Assembly (NCBI GenBank): GCA_025059195.1
Contig: JANXDU010000008.1
Span: 1 to 54,221, forward strand
Source: Candidatus Bathyarchaeota archaeon
GTDB lineage: Archaea > Thermoproteota > Bathyarchaeia > Bathyarchaeales > Bathycorpusculaceae
Direction: 5' to 3'
Length of the DNA: 54,221 nt
Part shown: in pieces, positions 15,794 through 25,063 of the stretch
How the letters are laid out: each line of letters opens with the position of its first letter
Position numbering within the stretch: position 1 is the stretch's first letter
Program-made: the position numbers and the translations under genes
Notes under the pieces: model-generated
Told to the model about the DNA's origin: nothing
What the model saw: only the letters and a program-made list of their open reading frames with translations
Databases searched by the model: none

Positions 15794-17689
15794 ATGCCGG
15801 ATCCCAAAGTGCTATTAGAAGATAAGCCGGGAAAACGTGTGTTGCTTCTTGGCAACGAGGCGATTGCCCGCGGCGCTTTAGAAGCAGGAATAAGTGTTGT
15901 AACAACTTACCCTGGCACGCCGGCCTCCGAAATCGGCGACACCGTTTCCGCTATTGCCCCTAAGGCTGGCGTTTACATGGAGTATTCCGTCAACGAGATT
16001 GTGGCTGTGGAGGTGGCTGGCGGAGCCGCTAACTGTGGGGTTAGGGCGCTTTCAGCCATGAAGCATGTGGGTTTAAACGTGGCTGCAGACGCGTTAATGA
16101 CGCTGGCTTATACGGGCGTTAGGGGCGGAATGGTTGTTGTGGCAGCCGACGACCCTGAATGTTATAGTTCCCAAAACGAGCAAGATAGTAGGCTTTACGC
16201 TTTGCTTTCAAACTTGCCCTGCCTTGAGCCTTCAAATCCCCAAGAAGCCAAAGACATGGTGGTTTCTTCCGTGGAAATTTCCGAAAAACTTGAGCTGCCT
16301 GTCATACTGCGGACAACAACGAGGGTGAGCCACGTAAGGGCACCGGTCGCCTTTGGAAAGCTTGTCAAGCCAAACCTGCGGGGTGAGTTTGTTCGGGACG
16401 CTAAACGTTTAGTTATGGTTCCAGCCAATTCGAGGCCTAGGCATGACGTTCTCTTGCAACGCGTGGAGAAAGCGAAAGAAATAGCCGAGGCTTCGCCATA
16501 TAACCGAATAACCCGCAAGGGCAGAGATAAAGCCTACGGCGTGATATCGTCAAGCTCAGCCTACAACTATGCGGTGGAAGCCTTGAAGCTTTTAAGCTTA
16601 GATGTTGACGTTTTAAAGCTTGGCATGACTCATCCGCTGCCGGAGGAAATGATTGGACGGTTTTTGAGGGAACATGATAAGGTGATTGTTGTCGAGGAGC
16701 TTGAACCCTACTTGGAGTTTCATGTCAGGGCGTTAGCCAAAGACCAAGCGCCGAAAACGGAAATTTATGGCAAGATTGGGCGGCCATATTTTCCAAGGTC
16801 CGGCGAGCTTACGCCACGCCTTGTCCTGAAAGGGCTATCCACCATAACTGGAAGGAAGACGCCTGCAAGTTTTGAGGACTTGGATAGGCAGTATGCCGAA
16901 GTTGTTAGGGAGTTGCCTCCAAGGCCGCCCATATTATGCGCCGGGTGCCCCCACAGAGCCTCCTTTTACATCCTTAGGAAAGTTGCGGGCGATAAAGCCA
17001 TCTATCCCACTGATATTGGCTGTTATGCCTTAGGCTTTGCTCCTCCATTAAGGGTTGGCGACATTCTTGTTTGCATGGGTTCCGGTGTGGGTGTAGCCCA
17101 AGGCGTAAGTAAAACAACGGGAGCCCCTACAATTGCCATAATCGGAGATTCCACGTTTTTCCATGCTGGGGTGCCGAGGCTGTTAAACGCTGTCTACAAT
17201 AAACATCGAATAGTGGTCGCAGTTCTAGACAACCTCACAACGGCCATGACTGGACATCAACCTCACCCGGGCACGGGCATGACTGGCATGCAAACAGCCA
17301 CCGATAAAATCGCTGTCGAGAAAGTGGCTGAAGGTTGCGGTGTAAAACTGGTTAAAGTTGTAAACCCCTTCGATTTTAGAGAGGCCGAGAAAACCCTAAA
17401 AGAAGCTTTAGCTTTTCCAGAAACATCTTTGATTGTTTTCAGGGCGCCTTGTGCCCTGCTGCTTTTAAGGGAGAAGAAACAGAAAGGCTTGGAGATTATG
17501 CCCTTCAAGGTCAATGAAAAATGCACAAACTGTTTAGCATGCATCAGACTTCTAGGGTGTCCAGCCATAACCCTGACGGAGAATAAAGCTGTTTTCATAA
17601 ATGAAGGCTTATGCGCTGGCTGCGGGCTCTGCGCCTATGTTTGCCCGTACAGAGCCATAGAACTGGCAAAGCCAAGCCACGGGAGGTAA
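15794..17689 (+). CDS. iorA: Indolepyruvate:ferredoxin oxidoreductase, alpha subunit
   Basis: The protein has 631 residues from the ATG at 15794, chosen because GGAGAAGG precedes it and the TATA box at 15737-15745 would place the longer GTG start upstream of the transcript. It converts aryl pyruvates from aromatic amino acids to aryl-acetyl-CoA, reducing ferredoxin. The N-terminal part holds the pyrimidine-type domain (TTYPGTPASEIGD), CAGCPHR opens the thiamine-diphosphate half, and GDSTFFHAGVPRLLNAVYN is the TPP/Mg motif. The C-terminus carries two iron-sulfur motifs, CTNCLACIRLLGCP and CAGCGLCAYVCP. The first has a longer third spacing, as in IorA proteins. The beta subunit follows after 4 bases. 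Confidence 0.92.
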   Translation: MPDPKVLLEDKPGKRVLLLGNEAIARGALEAGISVVTTYPGTPASEIGDTVSAIAPKAGVYMEYSVNEIVAVEVAGGAANCGVRALSAMKHVGLNVAADALMTLAYTGVRGGMVVVAADDPECYSSQNEQDSRLYALLSNLPCLEPSNPQEAKDMVVSSVEISEKLELPVILRTTTRVSHVRAPVAFGKLVKPNLRGEFVRDAKRLVMVPANSRPRHDVLLQRVEKAKEIAEASPYNRITRKGRDKAYGVISSSSAYNYAVEALKLLSLDVDVLKLGMTHPLPEEMIGRFLREHDKVIVVEELEPYLEFHVRALAKDQAPKTEIYGKIGRPYFPRSGELTPRLVLKGLSTITGRKTPASFEDLDRQYAEVVRELPPRPPILCAGCPHRASFYILRKVAGDKAIYPTDIGCYALGFAPPLRVGDILVCMGSGVGVAQGVSKTTGAPTIAIIGDSTFFHAGVPRLLNAVYNKHRIVVAVLDNLTTAMTGHQPHPGTGMTGMQTATDKIAVEKVAEGCGVKLVKVVNPFDFREAEKTLKEALAFPETSLIVFRAPCALLLLREKKQKGLEIMPFKVNEKCTNCLACIRLLGCPAITLTENKAVFINEGLCAGCGLCAYVCPYRAIELAKPSHGR

Positions 17690-17693
17690 GCAA

Positions 17694-18287
17694 ATGGAAG
17701 AGTTTAACGTAGTTTTGGCTGGTGTAGGCGGGCAGGGCATACTTTTAGCCGCTGAGGTTTTAGGAACAGCCGCCCTCAAGGAGGCCTTAGATGTCCGTAT
17801 AAGCGAAATTCACGGCATGGCTCAGCGGGGTGGCGCCGTGATTTCCACAGTCAGAATAGGCGAAAACATTTTTTCTCCATTAATCTTGGAGGGAAACGCT
17901 GACGTCATTTTAGGATTCGAGCCATTAGAAACTCTGAGGAGCACTAAATACGCTTCGGAAAAAACCCTGATAATAATGGGGGATGAAGTGATTCCGCCTC
18001 CAGCGCTCACTTTGAAGGGCGAAACCTACCCCAGCATGGATGAAATCGTTGAAAAGCTTAAACGTTTTTCCAAAAACATTATCGTCGTTGAGACTTTAAG
18101 GCTTGCCGAAAAAGCCGGAAGCCTTGTGGTGCAAAACGCCGTTTTACTTGGGGCCTTGGCTGCGACGGGAAAAGTTCCAGTTAAAAAGGAAAGCTTTGTG
18201 GAAGCTTTAAAAGAGCTTGTCCCAGCAGAGTATGTGGACATGAATGTCAAGGCTTTCGAGCTTGGCTACAGCTATGTAAAGAGCTGA
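17694..18287 (+). CDS. iorB: Indolepyruvate:ferredoxin oxidoreductase, beta subunit
   Basis: The 197-residue gamma-domain subunit of 2-oxoacid:ferredoxin oxidoreductases begins VVLAGVGGQGILLAAEVLG, the conserved glycine-rich motif, followed by EIHGMAQRGGAVISTVRIG. It completes the IorAB complex with the gene just upstream. With the upstream acyl-CoA enzymes it suggests catabolism of aromatic or branched amino acids with ferredoxin as electron sink. The gene ends 4 bases before the stop of the convergent small gene. Confidence 0.92.
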   Translation: MEEFNVVLAGVGGQGILLAAEVLGTAALKEALDVRISEIHGMAQRGGAVISTVRIGENIFSPLILEGNADVILGFEPLETLRSTKYASEKTLIIMGDEVIPPPALTLKGETYPSMDEIVEKLKRFSKNIIVVETLRLAEKAGSLVVQNAVLLGALAATGKVPVKKESFVEALKELVPAEYVDMNVKAFELGYSYVKS

Positions 18288-18291
18288 AGTT

Positions 18292-18642
18292 TTAGCTTTG
18301 CTTTTCCTCTTTTTCCGCGTTCTCCTTTATTGCCTCCAAAAGGTTCTTGAAAATTCTCATGTCTGAAACATTCACTATTGGAATTTGGAGGCTTTTGTCC
18401 ACCTCGTATATTTTCTCGTATTTTGGAAACGTTGTGTAGCAGATTTGGCTTATGGGAAACTCGCGGTTCTTCAACTCATGTTCAAAGGATTTCTCGTAAA
18501 CTTCTAAACATAGCAAATAGCCGTCTATCCAATAAAGCCTGTTCACGCCGTAGGTGGTGGCGCACCATGCGATGTCGCCTACATTACGCTTGTCTAAACC
18601 TAACACTGTAACCTTTTTTGTCGGGGAAATTTCCACTTCCAT
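18292..18642 (-). CDS. Conserved-looking hypothetical protein, 116 residues
   Basis: I do not recognise a family. The protein is soluble, with alternating strands and helices: an N-terminal VTVLGLDKRNVGDIAWCATTYGVNRLYWIDGYLL, a middle with several aromatic residues, and an acidic Lys/Glu-rich helix at the end (about 98-116). It follows the XPF nuclease gene by 7 bases on the same strand, so a role linked to DNA repair or simply co-transcription is possible. The ATG at 18642 is the only sensible start. Confidence 0.6.
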   Translation of the reverse strand: MEVEISPTKKVTVLGLDKRNVGDIAWCATTYGVNRLYWIDGYLLCLEVYEKSFEHELKNREFPISQICYTTFPKYEKIYEVDKSLQIPIVNVSDMRIFKNLLEAIKENAEKEEKQS

Positions 18643-18649
18643 GCGGTTT

Positions 18650-19363
18650 TCACCCCTTAAACGGTGTGTTTAACACTTCCCTAACTTTGCTGCTTATTTT
18701 TGGGCCAAGTCCGTAAACGGTTTTAGGCCACTCGTCAACGTTTAGGAAAGCGTTCAAAGGGGTTTGATAGGATTTAAGGATTGCTATGGCTTTTTCCCTT
18801 CCAATGTTGGGAAGACTTGCCACAAAAAAGATTTGGGCATCCTCTAATGTTTCGCATTTTTTGACGGGATGCACCGTGGGCACACGTTTTTCAACAATCT
18901 GTTCTTGGCGAGCCGCAATATATAGAAAGTCCACGGTTTCCTTGTGGGAAGTGGTGTTCACTATGGCTATGCCATTTTTCGCTAAATTAAACAGGGCGCC
19001 CCAGACGGCTTCGGGCTTTATTCTGCTGAACCTATAAATGATGGGCATGTAGCCCTCAAGAAGGATTAACGCCTTCGGGTAAGCCTCTTTAAGCTTGAAA
19101 AGTTGTTCAAAAAGATGGCGATGAGTAAGCGTGTAAACGAAATCTTGAACCCTCTTTCGTTCCACGGCGCACACGTCGGATAAAATGTAGTCTCCTTTCT
19201 CCAAGGGTTCAATTTTCACGTTTACGCCTCGCTCTCTAAGCCCCTTAACGATTTTTTCGGCGCTGCCAGCCTCGCGGCTGTCCACAATAATCGTGGGTTC
19301 TTGCTCGTTGCCCTTCTTCTCCTTTAAATATGGCAGTAGGGTTTCAGCTCCAGACAATGGCAT
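18650..19363 (-). CDS. xpf: XPF/ERCC4-family structure-specific endonuclease
   Basis: This 237-residue protein is the short, helicase-free form found in Thermoproteota. Residues about 25-155 form the nuclease domain: TIIVDSREAGS, then GDYILSDVCAVERKRVQDF with the catalytic V-E-R-K-x3-D motif. Residues about 175-237 contain tandem helix-hairpin-helix segments (LPNIGREKAIAIL and GLGPKISSKV). Such enzymes cut branched and flap DNA near 3'-flap or Y junctions and usually work with PCNA; no clear PCNA-binding tail is seen. The ATG at 19363 is chosen over the TTG one codon upstream. Confidence 0.88.
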   Translation of the reverse strand: MPLSGAETLLPYLKEKKGNEQEPTIIVDSREAGSAEKIVKGLRERGVNVKIEPLEKGDYILSDVCAVERKRVQDFVYTLTHRHLFEQLFKLKEAYPKALILLEGYMPIIYRFSRIKPEAVWGALFNLAKNGIAIVNTTSHKETVDFLYIAARQEQIVEKRVPTVHPVKKCETLEDAQIFFVASLPNIGREKAIAILKSYQTPLNAFLNVDEWPKTVYGLGPKISSKVREVLNTPFKG

Positions 19364-19492
19364 CAACTCTAACTTTTATGCTAAATGGTGGAGACTATTT
19401 TCTCTTGCGGTTAATACAGCGCCCTCAAGCCTTTTATGCAAATATGTTAAAACAATAAAAGCGAATAACTGAGAAGGCAAGGAGAAAAATTT

Positions 19493-19669
19493 ATGCGGAA
19501 AGGCGTGCTCTTCACGGTTATTTTTATGCTTTTATGTGTTTTAATGGTTCCATTAACTGCCTTTTATCTTGGAGGGTGGATTGCCTACTGGAGCCATGCG
19601 CTGGTGGCTATAGCTTTCGCCGTGGCCGTGGTTCTGTTGAAGACAAGGTGGTTCTGGGAGGAAGAATGA
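19493..19669 (+). CDS. 58-residue two-helix membrane protein, symporter partner
   Basis: A short frame from ATG 19493 with a GGAG site 8 bases ahead encodes 58 residues with two hydrophobic helices (about 5-27 and 33-49) and the end KTRWFWEEE. Its TGA stop at 19667-19669 abuts the TTG start of the symporter at 19670, implying translational coupling. A TATA-like TTTTAT near 19431-19438 fits. Tiny membrane proteins (for example DUF3311 or YhdT/DUF997) commonly precede sodium:solute symporters of this family, so it is probably a stability or assembly partner; sequence identity to those families is not established here. Confidence 0.7.
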   Translation: MRKGVLFTVIFMLLCVLMVPLTAFYLGGWIAYWSHALVAIAFAVAVVLLKTRWFWEEE

Positions 19670-21229
19670 TTGGCCGACGCTTCCCCAGAGATAACTCCCG
19701 CCCTTGTTTTCGGCGTTATAACGGCCGTCGCAGCCTTTTTAGCCATAAGTATCCTTTTAGGCCTTTTAACGAGGAGAAAAACAAGGACTTTTGAAGAGTG
19801 GCTTATAGGCCACAGAGACATAGGCCCCGTCGTAACTGGTTTTGCGTTGATTGCGACCTACCTAAGCGGTTGGGCAATGTATGGAAACGCGGGTTTAGGC
19901 TACACTTTCGGCTGGGCTGGAAGCTGGCTCATAGGCACCGTTTGCATTATGGGCATCGCCCTATGCCTTGTTATGGGTTATAGAGTGAGAAGGTATGTCC
20001 AGCTTGGCGCCCGCACAGTGCCTGAAATGCTAAGGGTAAGGTTTGAAAGCAAAACGCTTCAAGCGCTGGCCGGCTTGTCCATGGTAGTTCTCCTTATTGT
20101 TTACTCTGTTGGGCAATACAAGGCCATGGCAACCGTTTGGACAATAACGACAGCAACACCCTTCCAATGGAGCCTCGTGATAACAGCAGCGATGGTTTTG
20201 GTTTACGTAGCCGCCGGCGGCTACATCGGAACCCAGTGGGTTTCCTGCTTTCAGGGAATCTTGCTCACCGTAGCCGGGTGGACTTTAGGTGTGACATCTC
20301 TCCTATGGGCTGGTGGCCCAGCAAAGATTGAGGAGATGCTTAAAACTCAGAGTTTTACAACCCCCGGCGGAGACTCAACGGGCATACCTTTAAGCAGCTA
20401 CATTATTCCGCCTTCAACGCCCAAAGATATGGCGTATCCGTGGGTTGACTGGGTTGGCGTAACCGCCTCAATCTTTATGTTTCTATTTATGGCGACGGGT
20501 TTCCCTCACAACGTTGCAAGATTTCTCGGAACGCGGAAAATCTCTAAAAAAGAGTATTGGACCATGCTTTTCATAGCGATAATAGGAGGCTTAACCCCCC
20601 TCTGGATAGGCGTAGTGGGGTTTGCTGGCAGAGCTGTTTTTGGAGGGGTTCTGTTAACCAGTCAGTATAAGCCCATATATGGAGACGCTGTAGGCGCCCT
20701 CGTCAGCATAAGTGCAGGCGGGGTTCCTCTGGCAGCTTTGTTCACTGCCAGCGTCTTCGCCGCCTCGGTGTCCACCTTGGCAGGTATGGCTCTAATCATG
20801 GCTACAAATATAACTCGAGATCTGCTCCATAACGCGAACCCCAATCTGTCCCCTAAAGGGCTTTTGTGGCTTACGCGGATAATGCTAATCCCTTTTATAG
20901 CCATCCCCTTATGGTGGACCATGACCGCCACGCCGCCAGTCCTTTCTGTTTTCATGGCTGGGTCAGCCGTAGCCCAAGCGGGAATCTTCTTCTTTGTTGT
21001 GGGGGTTTCCATGTACTGGCGGAGAGCCACTAAATGGGGTGCTGCCTCCTCCATAGTTTATGGCATGTTCCTAACAGTTTTGCACCCTCAAGCCTATGGA
21101 CGGCATGTGGGGCTTTATCATTGGGGTTGCTGGGCCCTTCTGCTTATTTTCGGCTCCGCCTCTGCATACTTCCTCGTAAGCCTTCTAACAAAGCCTCTTC
21201 CCAAAGAAAAGCTCGAAAAACTTTTCTAA
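19670..21229 (+). CDS. Sodium:solute symporter (SSS family)
   Basis: The protein has 519 residues and about 13 transmembrane segments. The first contains a conserved polar start (EEWLIGHRDIGPVVTGFALIATYLSGWAMYGNAG), and QGILLTVAGW and FPHNVARFLGTR are typical SSS landmarks near the sodium sites and loop 8-9. The family imports solutes such as organic acids, pantothenate, sugars or amino acids with Na+; the substrate is not evident. Translation is coupled to the 58-residue protein upstream (TTG directly after its stop). It ends 30 bases from the convergent EF-1A gene. Confidence 0.85.
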   Translation: MADASPEITPALVFGVITAVAAFLAISILLGLLTRRKTRTFEEWLIGHRDIGPVVTGFALIATYLSGWAMYGNAGLGYTFGWAGSWLIGTVCIMGIALCLVMGYRVRRYVQLGARTVPEMLRVRFESKTLQALAGLSMVVLLIVYSVGQYKAMATVWTITTATPFQWSLVITAAMVLVYVAAGGYIGTQWVSCFQGILLTVAGWTLGVTSLLWAGGPAKIEEMLKTQSFTTPGGDSTGIPLSSYIIPPSTPKDMAYPWVDWVGVTASIFMFLFMATGFPHNVARFLGTRKISKKEYWTMLFIAIIGGLTPLWIGVVGFAGRAVFGGVLLTSQYKPIYGDAVGALVSISAGGVPLAALFTASVFAASVSTLAGMALIMATNITRDLLHNANPNLSPKGLLWLTRIMLIPFIAIPLWWTMTATPPVLSVFMAGSAVAQAGIFFFVVGVSMYWRRATKWGAASSIVYGMFLTVLHPQAYGRHVGLYHWGCWALLLIFGSASAYFLVSLLTKPLPKEKLEKLF

Positions 21230-21259
21230 AGAGTCTTTTGAAATAAAAAGGAGGGGTGT

Positions 21260-22567
21260 TTATTGAAGGCCTTTCTTGGTTATCTCTTTCACTATGCCAG
21301 CGGCGATGGTGGTGCCCATGTCTCTAACAGCGAACCTTCCAAGCTCCGGGAACTCAGCGTAAGTTTCAATAGATATTGGACGTAGAGGCTCCATCCTCAC
21401 CAATGCAGCGTCTCCAGTTTTAAGGAAGGATGGTTTTTCTTCCACAACTTGTCCAGAGCGGGGATCTATTTTCCTAATTAGCTCTGTGAATCGGCAAGCC
21501 ATCTGTCCAGTGTGATAATGCAGCACTGGCGTGTAGCCGGCGGCTATGGCTGTTGGGTGGTATATGACGATTATTTGGCCAATAAATTCCCTCGCTACAG
21601 TTGGCGGGTTGCTAACGTGGCCGCAGACGTCTCCGCGGCGTATGTCTGTTTTGGCTACGCCTCTGACGTTGAAGCCTATGTTATCGCCGGGCTCAGCCCT
21701 GGGGATTCTGGTGTGGTGCATCTCTATGGACTTGACTTCGCCTTGCTTGTTGGCGGGCATGAAAATAACCATGTCGCCTTCTTTAAGAACACCCGTTTCA
21801 ACTCTGCCTACAGGCACGGTGCCCACACCAGTTATGCTGTAAACATCTTGGATTGGGATCCGCAACGGTTTGTCTAATGGTTTGGGCGGAAGCTCAAAAG
21901 TGTCCAAAGCCTCTAATAGGGTTGGACCCTTGTACCATGGCATTTTGTCGCTCGGCTTAACAAGGTTGTCGCCTGTCCACCCGGATACTGGGACGAATGG
22001 GATTTTTTCCACCTTGTAGCCGACCATCCTCAGCATTCGGCTGACCTCGTTTTTGATCTCGTTATACCTTTCTTGGCTCCAGTTGACCGACGGGTCATCC
22101 ATTTTGTTTACGGCTACCACAAGCTGGTTAACGCCTAAAGTGAAAGCTAGGAAAGCGTGTTCGCGGGTTTGTCCGCCTGCGCCTATGCCTGCCTCGAATT
22201 CGCCTCTTTTGGCTGAGACGAAAAGTATGGCGCCGTCCGCTTGGCTTGCGCCTGTAATCATGTTTTTAACGAAGTCCCTGTGGCCCGGGGCGTCAATAAT
22301 TGTGAAGTAGTATTTTTTGGTTTCAAACTTTAGGAATCGTAAGTCTATTGTTAAGCCTCTCTCCCGCTCTTCTTTTAGGTTATCGAGAATCCATGCAAAT
22401 TTGAAGGTTTCCTTGCCAATTTTTCTCGCCTCTTCCTCGTATTGCTTCACTGTTCTTTCGTCGACAACTCCGGCTAAGTAAAGCATGTGTCCCGTTGTCG
22501 TTGACTTTCCATGGTCCACATGGCCCATAATCACTAAGTTTAAGTGAGGTTTCTCTGGCCTGCTCAT
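21260..22567 (-). CDS. tuf: Translation elongation factor EF-1A
   Basis: The 435-residue GTPase delivers aminoacyl-tRNA to the ribosome. G1 is GHVDHGKST (residues 15-23), G3 is DAPGH and G4 is NKMD, followed by the two beta-barrel domains ([19 protein letters not shown] and the C-terminal [20 protein letters not shown]). It is of the archaeal/eukaryotic type. A GAGGGAG ribosome site lies just before the ATG. It is separated from its usual uS12-uS7 neighbours by a GTPase gene on the opposite strand, and the uS10 gene that often follows EF-1A in archaea is absent here. Confidence 0.98.
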   Translation of the reverse strand: MSRPEKPHLNLVIMGHVDHGKSTTTGHMLYLAGVVDERTVKQYEEEARKIGKETFKFAWILDNLKEERERGLTIDLRFLKFETKKYYFTIIDAPGHRDFVKNMITGASQADGAILFVSAKRGEFEAGIGAGGQTREHAFLAFTLGVNQLVVAVNKMDDPSVNWSQERYNEIKNEVSRMLRMVGYKVEKIPFVPVSGWTGDNLVKPSDKMPWYKGPTLLEALDTFELPPKPLDKPLRIPIQDVYSITGVGTVPVGRVETGVLKEGDMVIFMPANKQGEVKSIEMHHTRIPRAEPGDNIGFNVRGVAKTDIRRGDVCGHVSNPPTVAREFIGQIIVIYHPTAIAAGYTPVLHYHTGQMACRFTELIRKIDPRSGQVVEEKPSFLKTGDAALVRMEPLRPISIETYAEFPELGRFAVRDMGTTIAAGIVKEITKKGLQ

Positions 22568-22638
22568 TTTTCTCCCTCATATTTTCAAACTTTAAAGTTC
22601 CCTTATTTTTAGTGAATTCGTTTACACAACTGTTCATT

Positions 22639-22652
22639 CAATTATATAATTG
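22639..22652 (-). promoter_or_regulatory. Palindromic TATA element upstream of EF-1A
   Basis: CAATTATATAATTG is a perfect 14-bp palindrome. Read on the minus strand it predicts transcription near 22618, giving EF-1A a leader of about 50 bases. The symmetry would allow either direction, but it is too far from the GTPase start at 22785 to be its main promoter; GATATTAAT near 22738 is a better candidate for that gene. Confidence 0.45.
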
Positions 22653-22784
22653 TTTTGTGGTTGGTTAAAGGTTGTGTTAGTTGAGTTTGGTGGTTTTTGA
22701 TGTTGTTTTAAGGTTATGTTTTGGTTTGTTCGAAATGGATATTAATGTATGTCCTTTAGGATAATTTTGGGACGAGTACGGTTT

Positions 22785-23960
22785 ATGCCGACCAATTTGC
22801 CGGCGGAAGCCAAGCGCAAGTGGGCTGAAGTTTCGGCGGCAAGGAACCCCGTAGAAAAGCTTAGGCTTATGGAGGAGTTTCTAAGCCTTGTCCCCAAACA
22901 TAAGGGAACCGCCAAACTCTGCGCGCAGGTTAAGAAGCAGATGGCGGTTTTGCGGAGAGAAATCCAAGAAGGAAAGCGTAGAAAAACGGGAAAGGGCGGC
23001 CCAAAATTCTTCATTGAGAAAGAGGGAGCCGCCCAAGTTGTGATTTTAGGCGAAACAAATGTTGGAAAGAGCAGCCTTCTCACAGCTGCAACAAACGCAA
23101 AAGTTGAGGTTTCCTCGGCGCCTTACACCACGAAAGAGCCTGTTCCGGGCATGCTTCCCTACGAGGATATCCAGTTTCAGCTGGTTGAGGCTCCAGCCCT
23201 TATGGAGGGGGCAGCGGAGGGAAAAGCTTGGGGTCTTCAAAGTTTAGCTTTAGCCAGAAACGCAGACGGCTTAATCCTCATGGTGGATCTAACAAGAAAC
23301 CCCGTTAAACAATTGTCCACTATCCTCGGAGAGCTGGAGAAGACGCGGATACTGGTTAGCAAGCCAAAGGCGCGGGTGGAGATTGAAAGAAAGTTTATGG
23401 GCGCTGGCCTCCGCATAATAGTTCTCGGTAAATTGGTGGACTGCACTTTTAGAGATGTAGAGGAACTTCTCAAAAGTTATCGAGTTACGGATGCCGTTGT
23501 AAAAATCTACGGAGAAGCCACTTTGGATGAGGTAGAAGACGCCATTTTTGAAAGCACAACTTACAAGCCAGCCATAATAGTGGCAAACAAGAGTGATTTG
23601 GAAAACGCGGAGGCAAATTTGAAACTTTTAGAAGATTACGTGGGCGGGCAGCTTCCGGTGATTGCTGTTTCATGTCGAACCGGACAAGGTTTAGAAAAGA
23701 TTGGAGCCGCCCTCTTCAACTCTTTAGATTTAATTCGTGTTTACACAAAAGAGCCCAGCGAAAGAAACCCTTCGCCGAAGCCTTTCGTTTTGAGGAAAGG
23801 TTCAACGGTTCACGATTTGGCAAGAAACATTCACAGCGATTTCAGCGAAAACTTTGCCTATGCAAGGATTTGGGCTAAACGCCTAGTTTTCAGCCCCCAG
23901 AAAGTTGGAGCCACCTTTGTTTTGGAAGACGGCGACGTTGTTGAAATTCACACGAAATAA
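22785..23960 (+). CDS. DRG/OBG-family GTPase with C-terminal TGS domain
   Basis: The protein has 391 residues from ATG 22785. Its opening MPTNLPAEAKRKW matches the usual start of archaeal DRG-like proteins, and the in-frame ATG at 22749 would add a hydrophobic extension not typical of them. G1 is GETNVGKSSLL, the switch region contains PYTTKEPVPGMLPYEDIQFQLVEAP, and G4 is NKSDL. The last 70 residues form a TGS domain (FVLRKGSTVHDLARNIHSDF), an RNA/ribosome-contact module. Relatives associate with translating ribosomes. Its place between EF-1A and uS7 genes fits a translation role. Confidence 0.88.
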   Translation: MPTNLPAEAKRKWAEVSAARNPVEKLRLMEEFLSLVPKHKGTAKLCAQVKKQMAVLRREIQEGKRRKTGKGGPKFFIEKEGAAQVVILGETNVGKSSLLTAATNAKVEVSSAPYTTKEPVPGMLPYEDIQFQLVEAPALMEGAAEGKAWGLQSLALARNADGLILMVDLTRNPVKQLSTILGELEKTRILVSKPKARVEIERKFMGAGLRIIVLGKLVDCTFRDVEELLKSYRVTDAVVKIYGEATLDEVEDAIFESTTYKPAIIVANKSDLENAEANLKLLEDYVGGQLPVIAVSCRTGQGLEKIGAALFNSLDLIRVYTKEPSERNPSPKPFVLRKGSTVHDLARNIHSDFSENFAYARIWAKRLVFSPQKVGATFVLEDGDVVEIHTK

Positions 23961-23969
23961 GTTCGCAAG

Positions 23970-24575
23970 CTATCTTGAAGCCATAGCAATTCTTTCCAGT
24001 TCATGGCGTTTTGAAACCGCGTAGCTTTTCAAGTCGTTGTTTGCCGCCAAAATCAACTCTTCCGCTAAGCACTCTTCAATGGAGCGGGGGTTATGCATCG
24101 CTGCTTGTCTAGCGCCTTCGCATATATTCCGTAAAGCAAGGTCAACCCTTCTCTGGGGTGAAATGTCCACAGATAAGTGGTAAACTATTCCACCGTAGGC
24201 TATCCGCGTGGTGTCTTCGCAAGGCGCAGAGTTTTCAACAGCCCTAACCAAAACCTCTATGGGGTTCCTTCCGGTGCGTAAATGAATGATTTCGAAGGCA
24301 TGTTTAACTACGTTTATGGCTTTAGCCTTTTTGCCCGCGTTTTTCCCGGGACGCATCAGATTATTTACAAGTCTTTCCACAATGTTTACTTCAGCCTTCC
24401 CGAAACGTTTGTGTTCGTGGCGTCCCATGCTATGAGGAATCACAAGAGGTTTAAGGCATATGTAACGCTTCAGTCCCGGGTCCCTAACTTCGACATCTTT
24501 GAAGCTCCATTTTCCGAAAAGCCTGATCTCTTTGGCTTCTTCCTCTTTTTTCTGTTCTTTGCTCAAGGCTTTCAC
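23970..24575 (-). CDS. rps7: Ribosomal protein uS7
   Basis: The 201-residue small-subunit protein nucleates assembly of the 16S rRNA 3' domain. The N-terminal extension is charged and variable. The core from about residue 55 ([25 protein letters not shown]) through the conserved [29 protein letters not shown] and the C-terminal [15 protein letters not shown] is of the archaeal type. Its GTG start overlaps the uS12 stop (GTGA), so the two are translationally coupled. Confidence 0.97.
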   Translation of the reverse strand: MKALSKEQKKEEEAKEIRLFGKWSFKDVEVRDPGLKRYICLKPLVIPHSMGRHEHKRFGKAEVNIVERLVNNLMRPGKNAGKKAKAINVVKHAFEIIHLRTGRNPIEVLVRAVENSAPCEDTTRIAYGGIVYHLSVDISPQRRVDLALRNICEGARQAAMHNPRSIEECLAEELILAANNDLKSYAVSKRHELERIAMASR

Positions 24576-25012
24576 CGCATTGGCTTCTGTTTTCTACCAA
24601 GCACAAGCTCTTTGAGGGAAACACCATTAACCATTATGACTTTCCACCTTACGCCCGGAATGTCGCCCATACTCCTCCCACGAGAACCGCCAATCCCCTC
24701 AACAATAACCTCGTCGTGTTCGTCCACAACGTTTAAGGCGCCGTCCCCGGGCAAGAAAGCTGTGATAACCTTCCCATTCTTGATGAGTTGAACTCTCACG
24801 CATTTTCGGATGGCGCTGTTAGGCTGCTTGCTTTCAACGCCAACCTTCTCCAGAACTATGCCCCTAGCCATGGGTGCCCCTTCAAGCGGGTCGGCTTTAA
24901 CGTCTAATCCCAACATGCGCCTTTTATAATACATGCTACTCCAACGGAACTTTTGTCGTTTCAACGCCAACTTTCTAGCGGCGAATTCACCTCTAGGAGA
25001 CTTTGAACCCAT
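24572..25012 (-). CDS. rps12: Ribosomal protein uS12
   Basis: The 146-residue decoding-site protein carries the conserved [19 protein letters not shown] and [25 protein letters not shown]...[15 protein letters not shown] stretches of archaeal uS12. A TATA-like element on this strand near 25052-25063 predicts transcription from about 25031, with a short leader to the ATG at 25012. It is the first gene of a two-gene uS12-uS7 unit. The RNA polymerase and NusA genes often found upstream in archaea are not here. Confidence 0.97.
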   Translation of the reverse strand: MGSKSPRGEFAARKLALKRQKFRWSSMYYKRRMLGLDVKADPLEGAPMARGIVLEKVGVESKQPNSAIRKCVRVQLIKNGKVITAFLPGDGALNVVDEHDEVIVEGIGGSRGRSMGDIPGVRWKVIMVNGVSLKELVLGRKQKPMR

Positions 25013-25051
25013 AGCCCCAGTTATCCTCTCGCTACCGTCTAATCACACATC

Positions 25052-25063
25052 TAATATTTAAAC
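25052..25063 (-). promoter_or_regulatory. TATA box for the uS12-uS7 operon
   Basis: Read on the minus strand, GTTTAAATATTA is centred near 25058 and predicts a start of transcription about 27 bases downstream, roughly 18 bases before the uS12 ATG. Confidence 0.45.
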
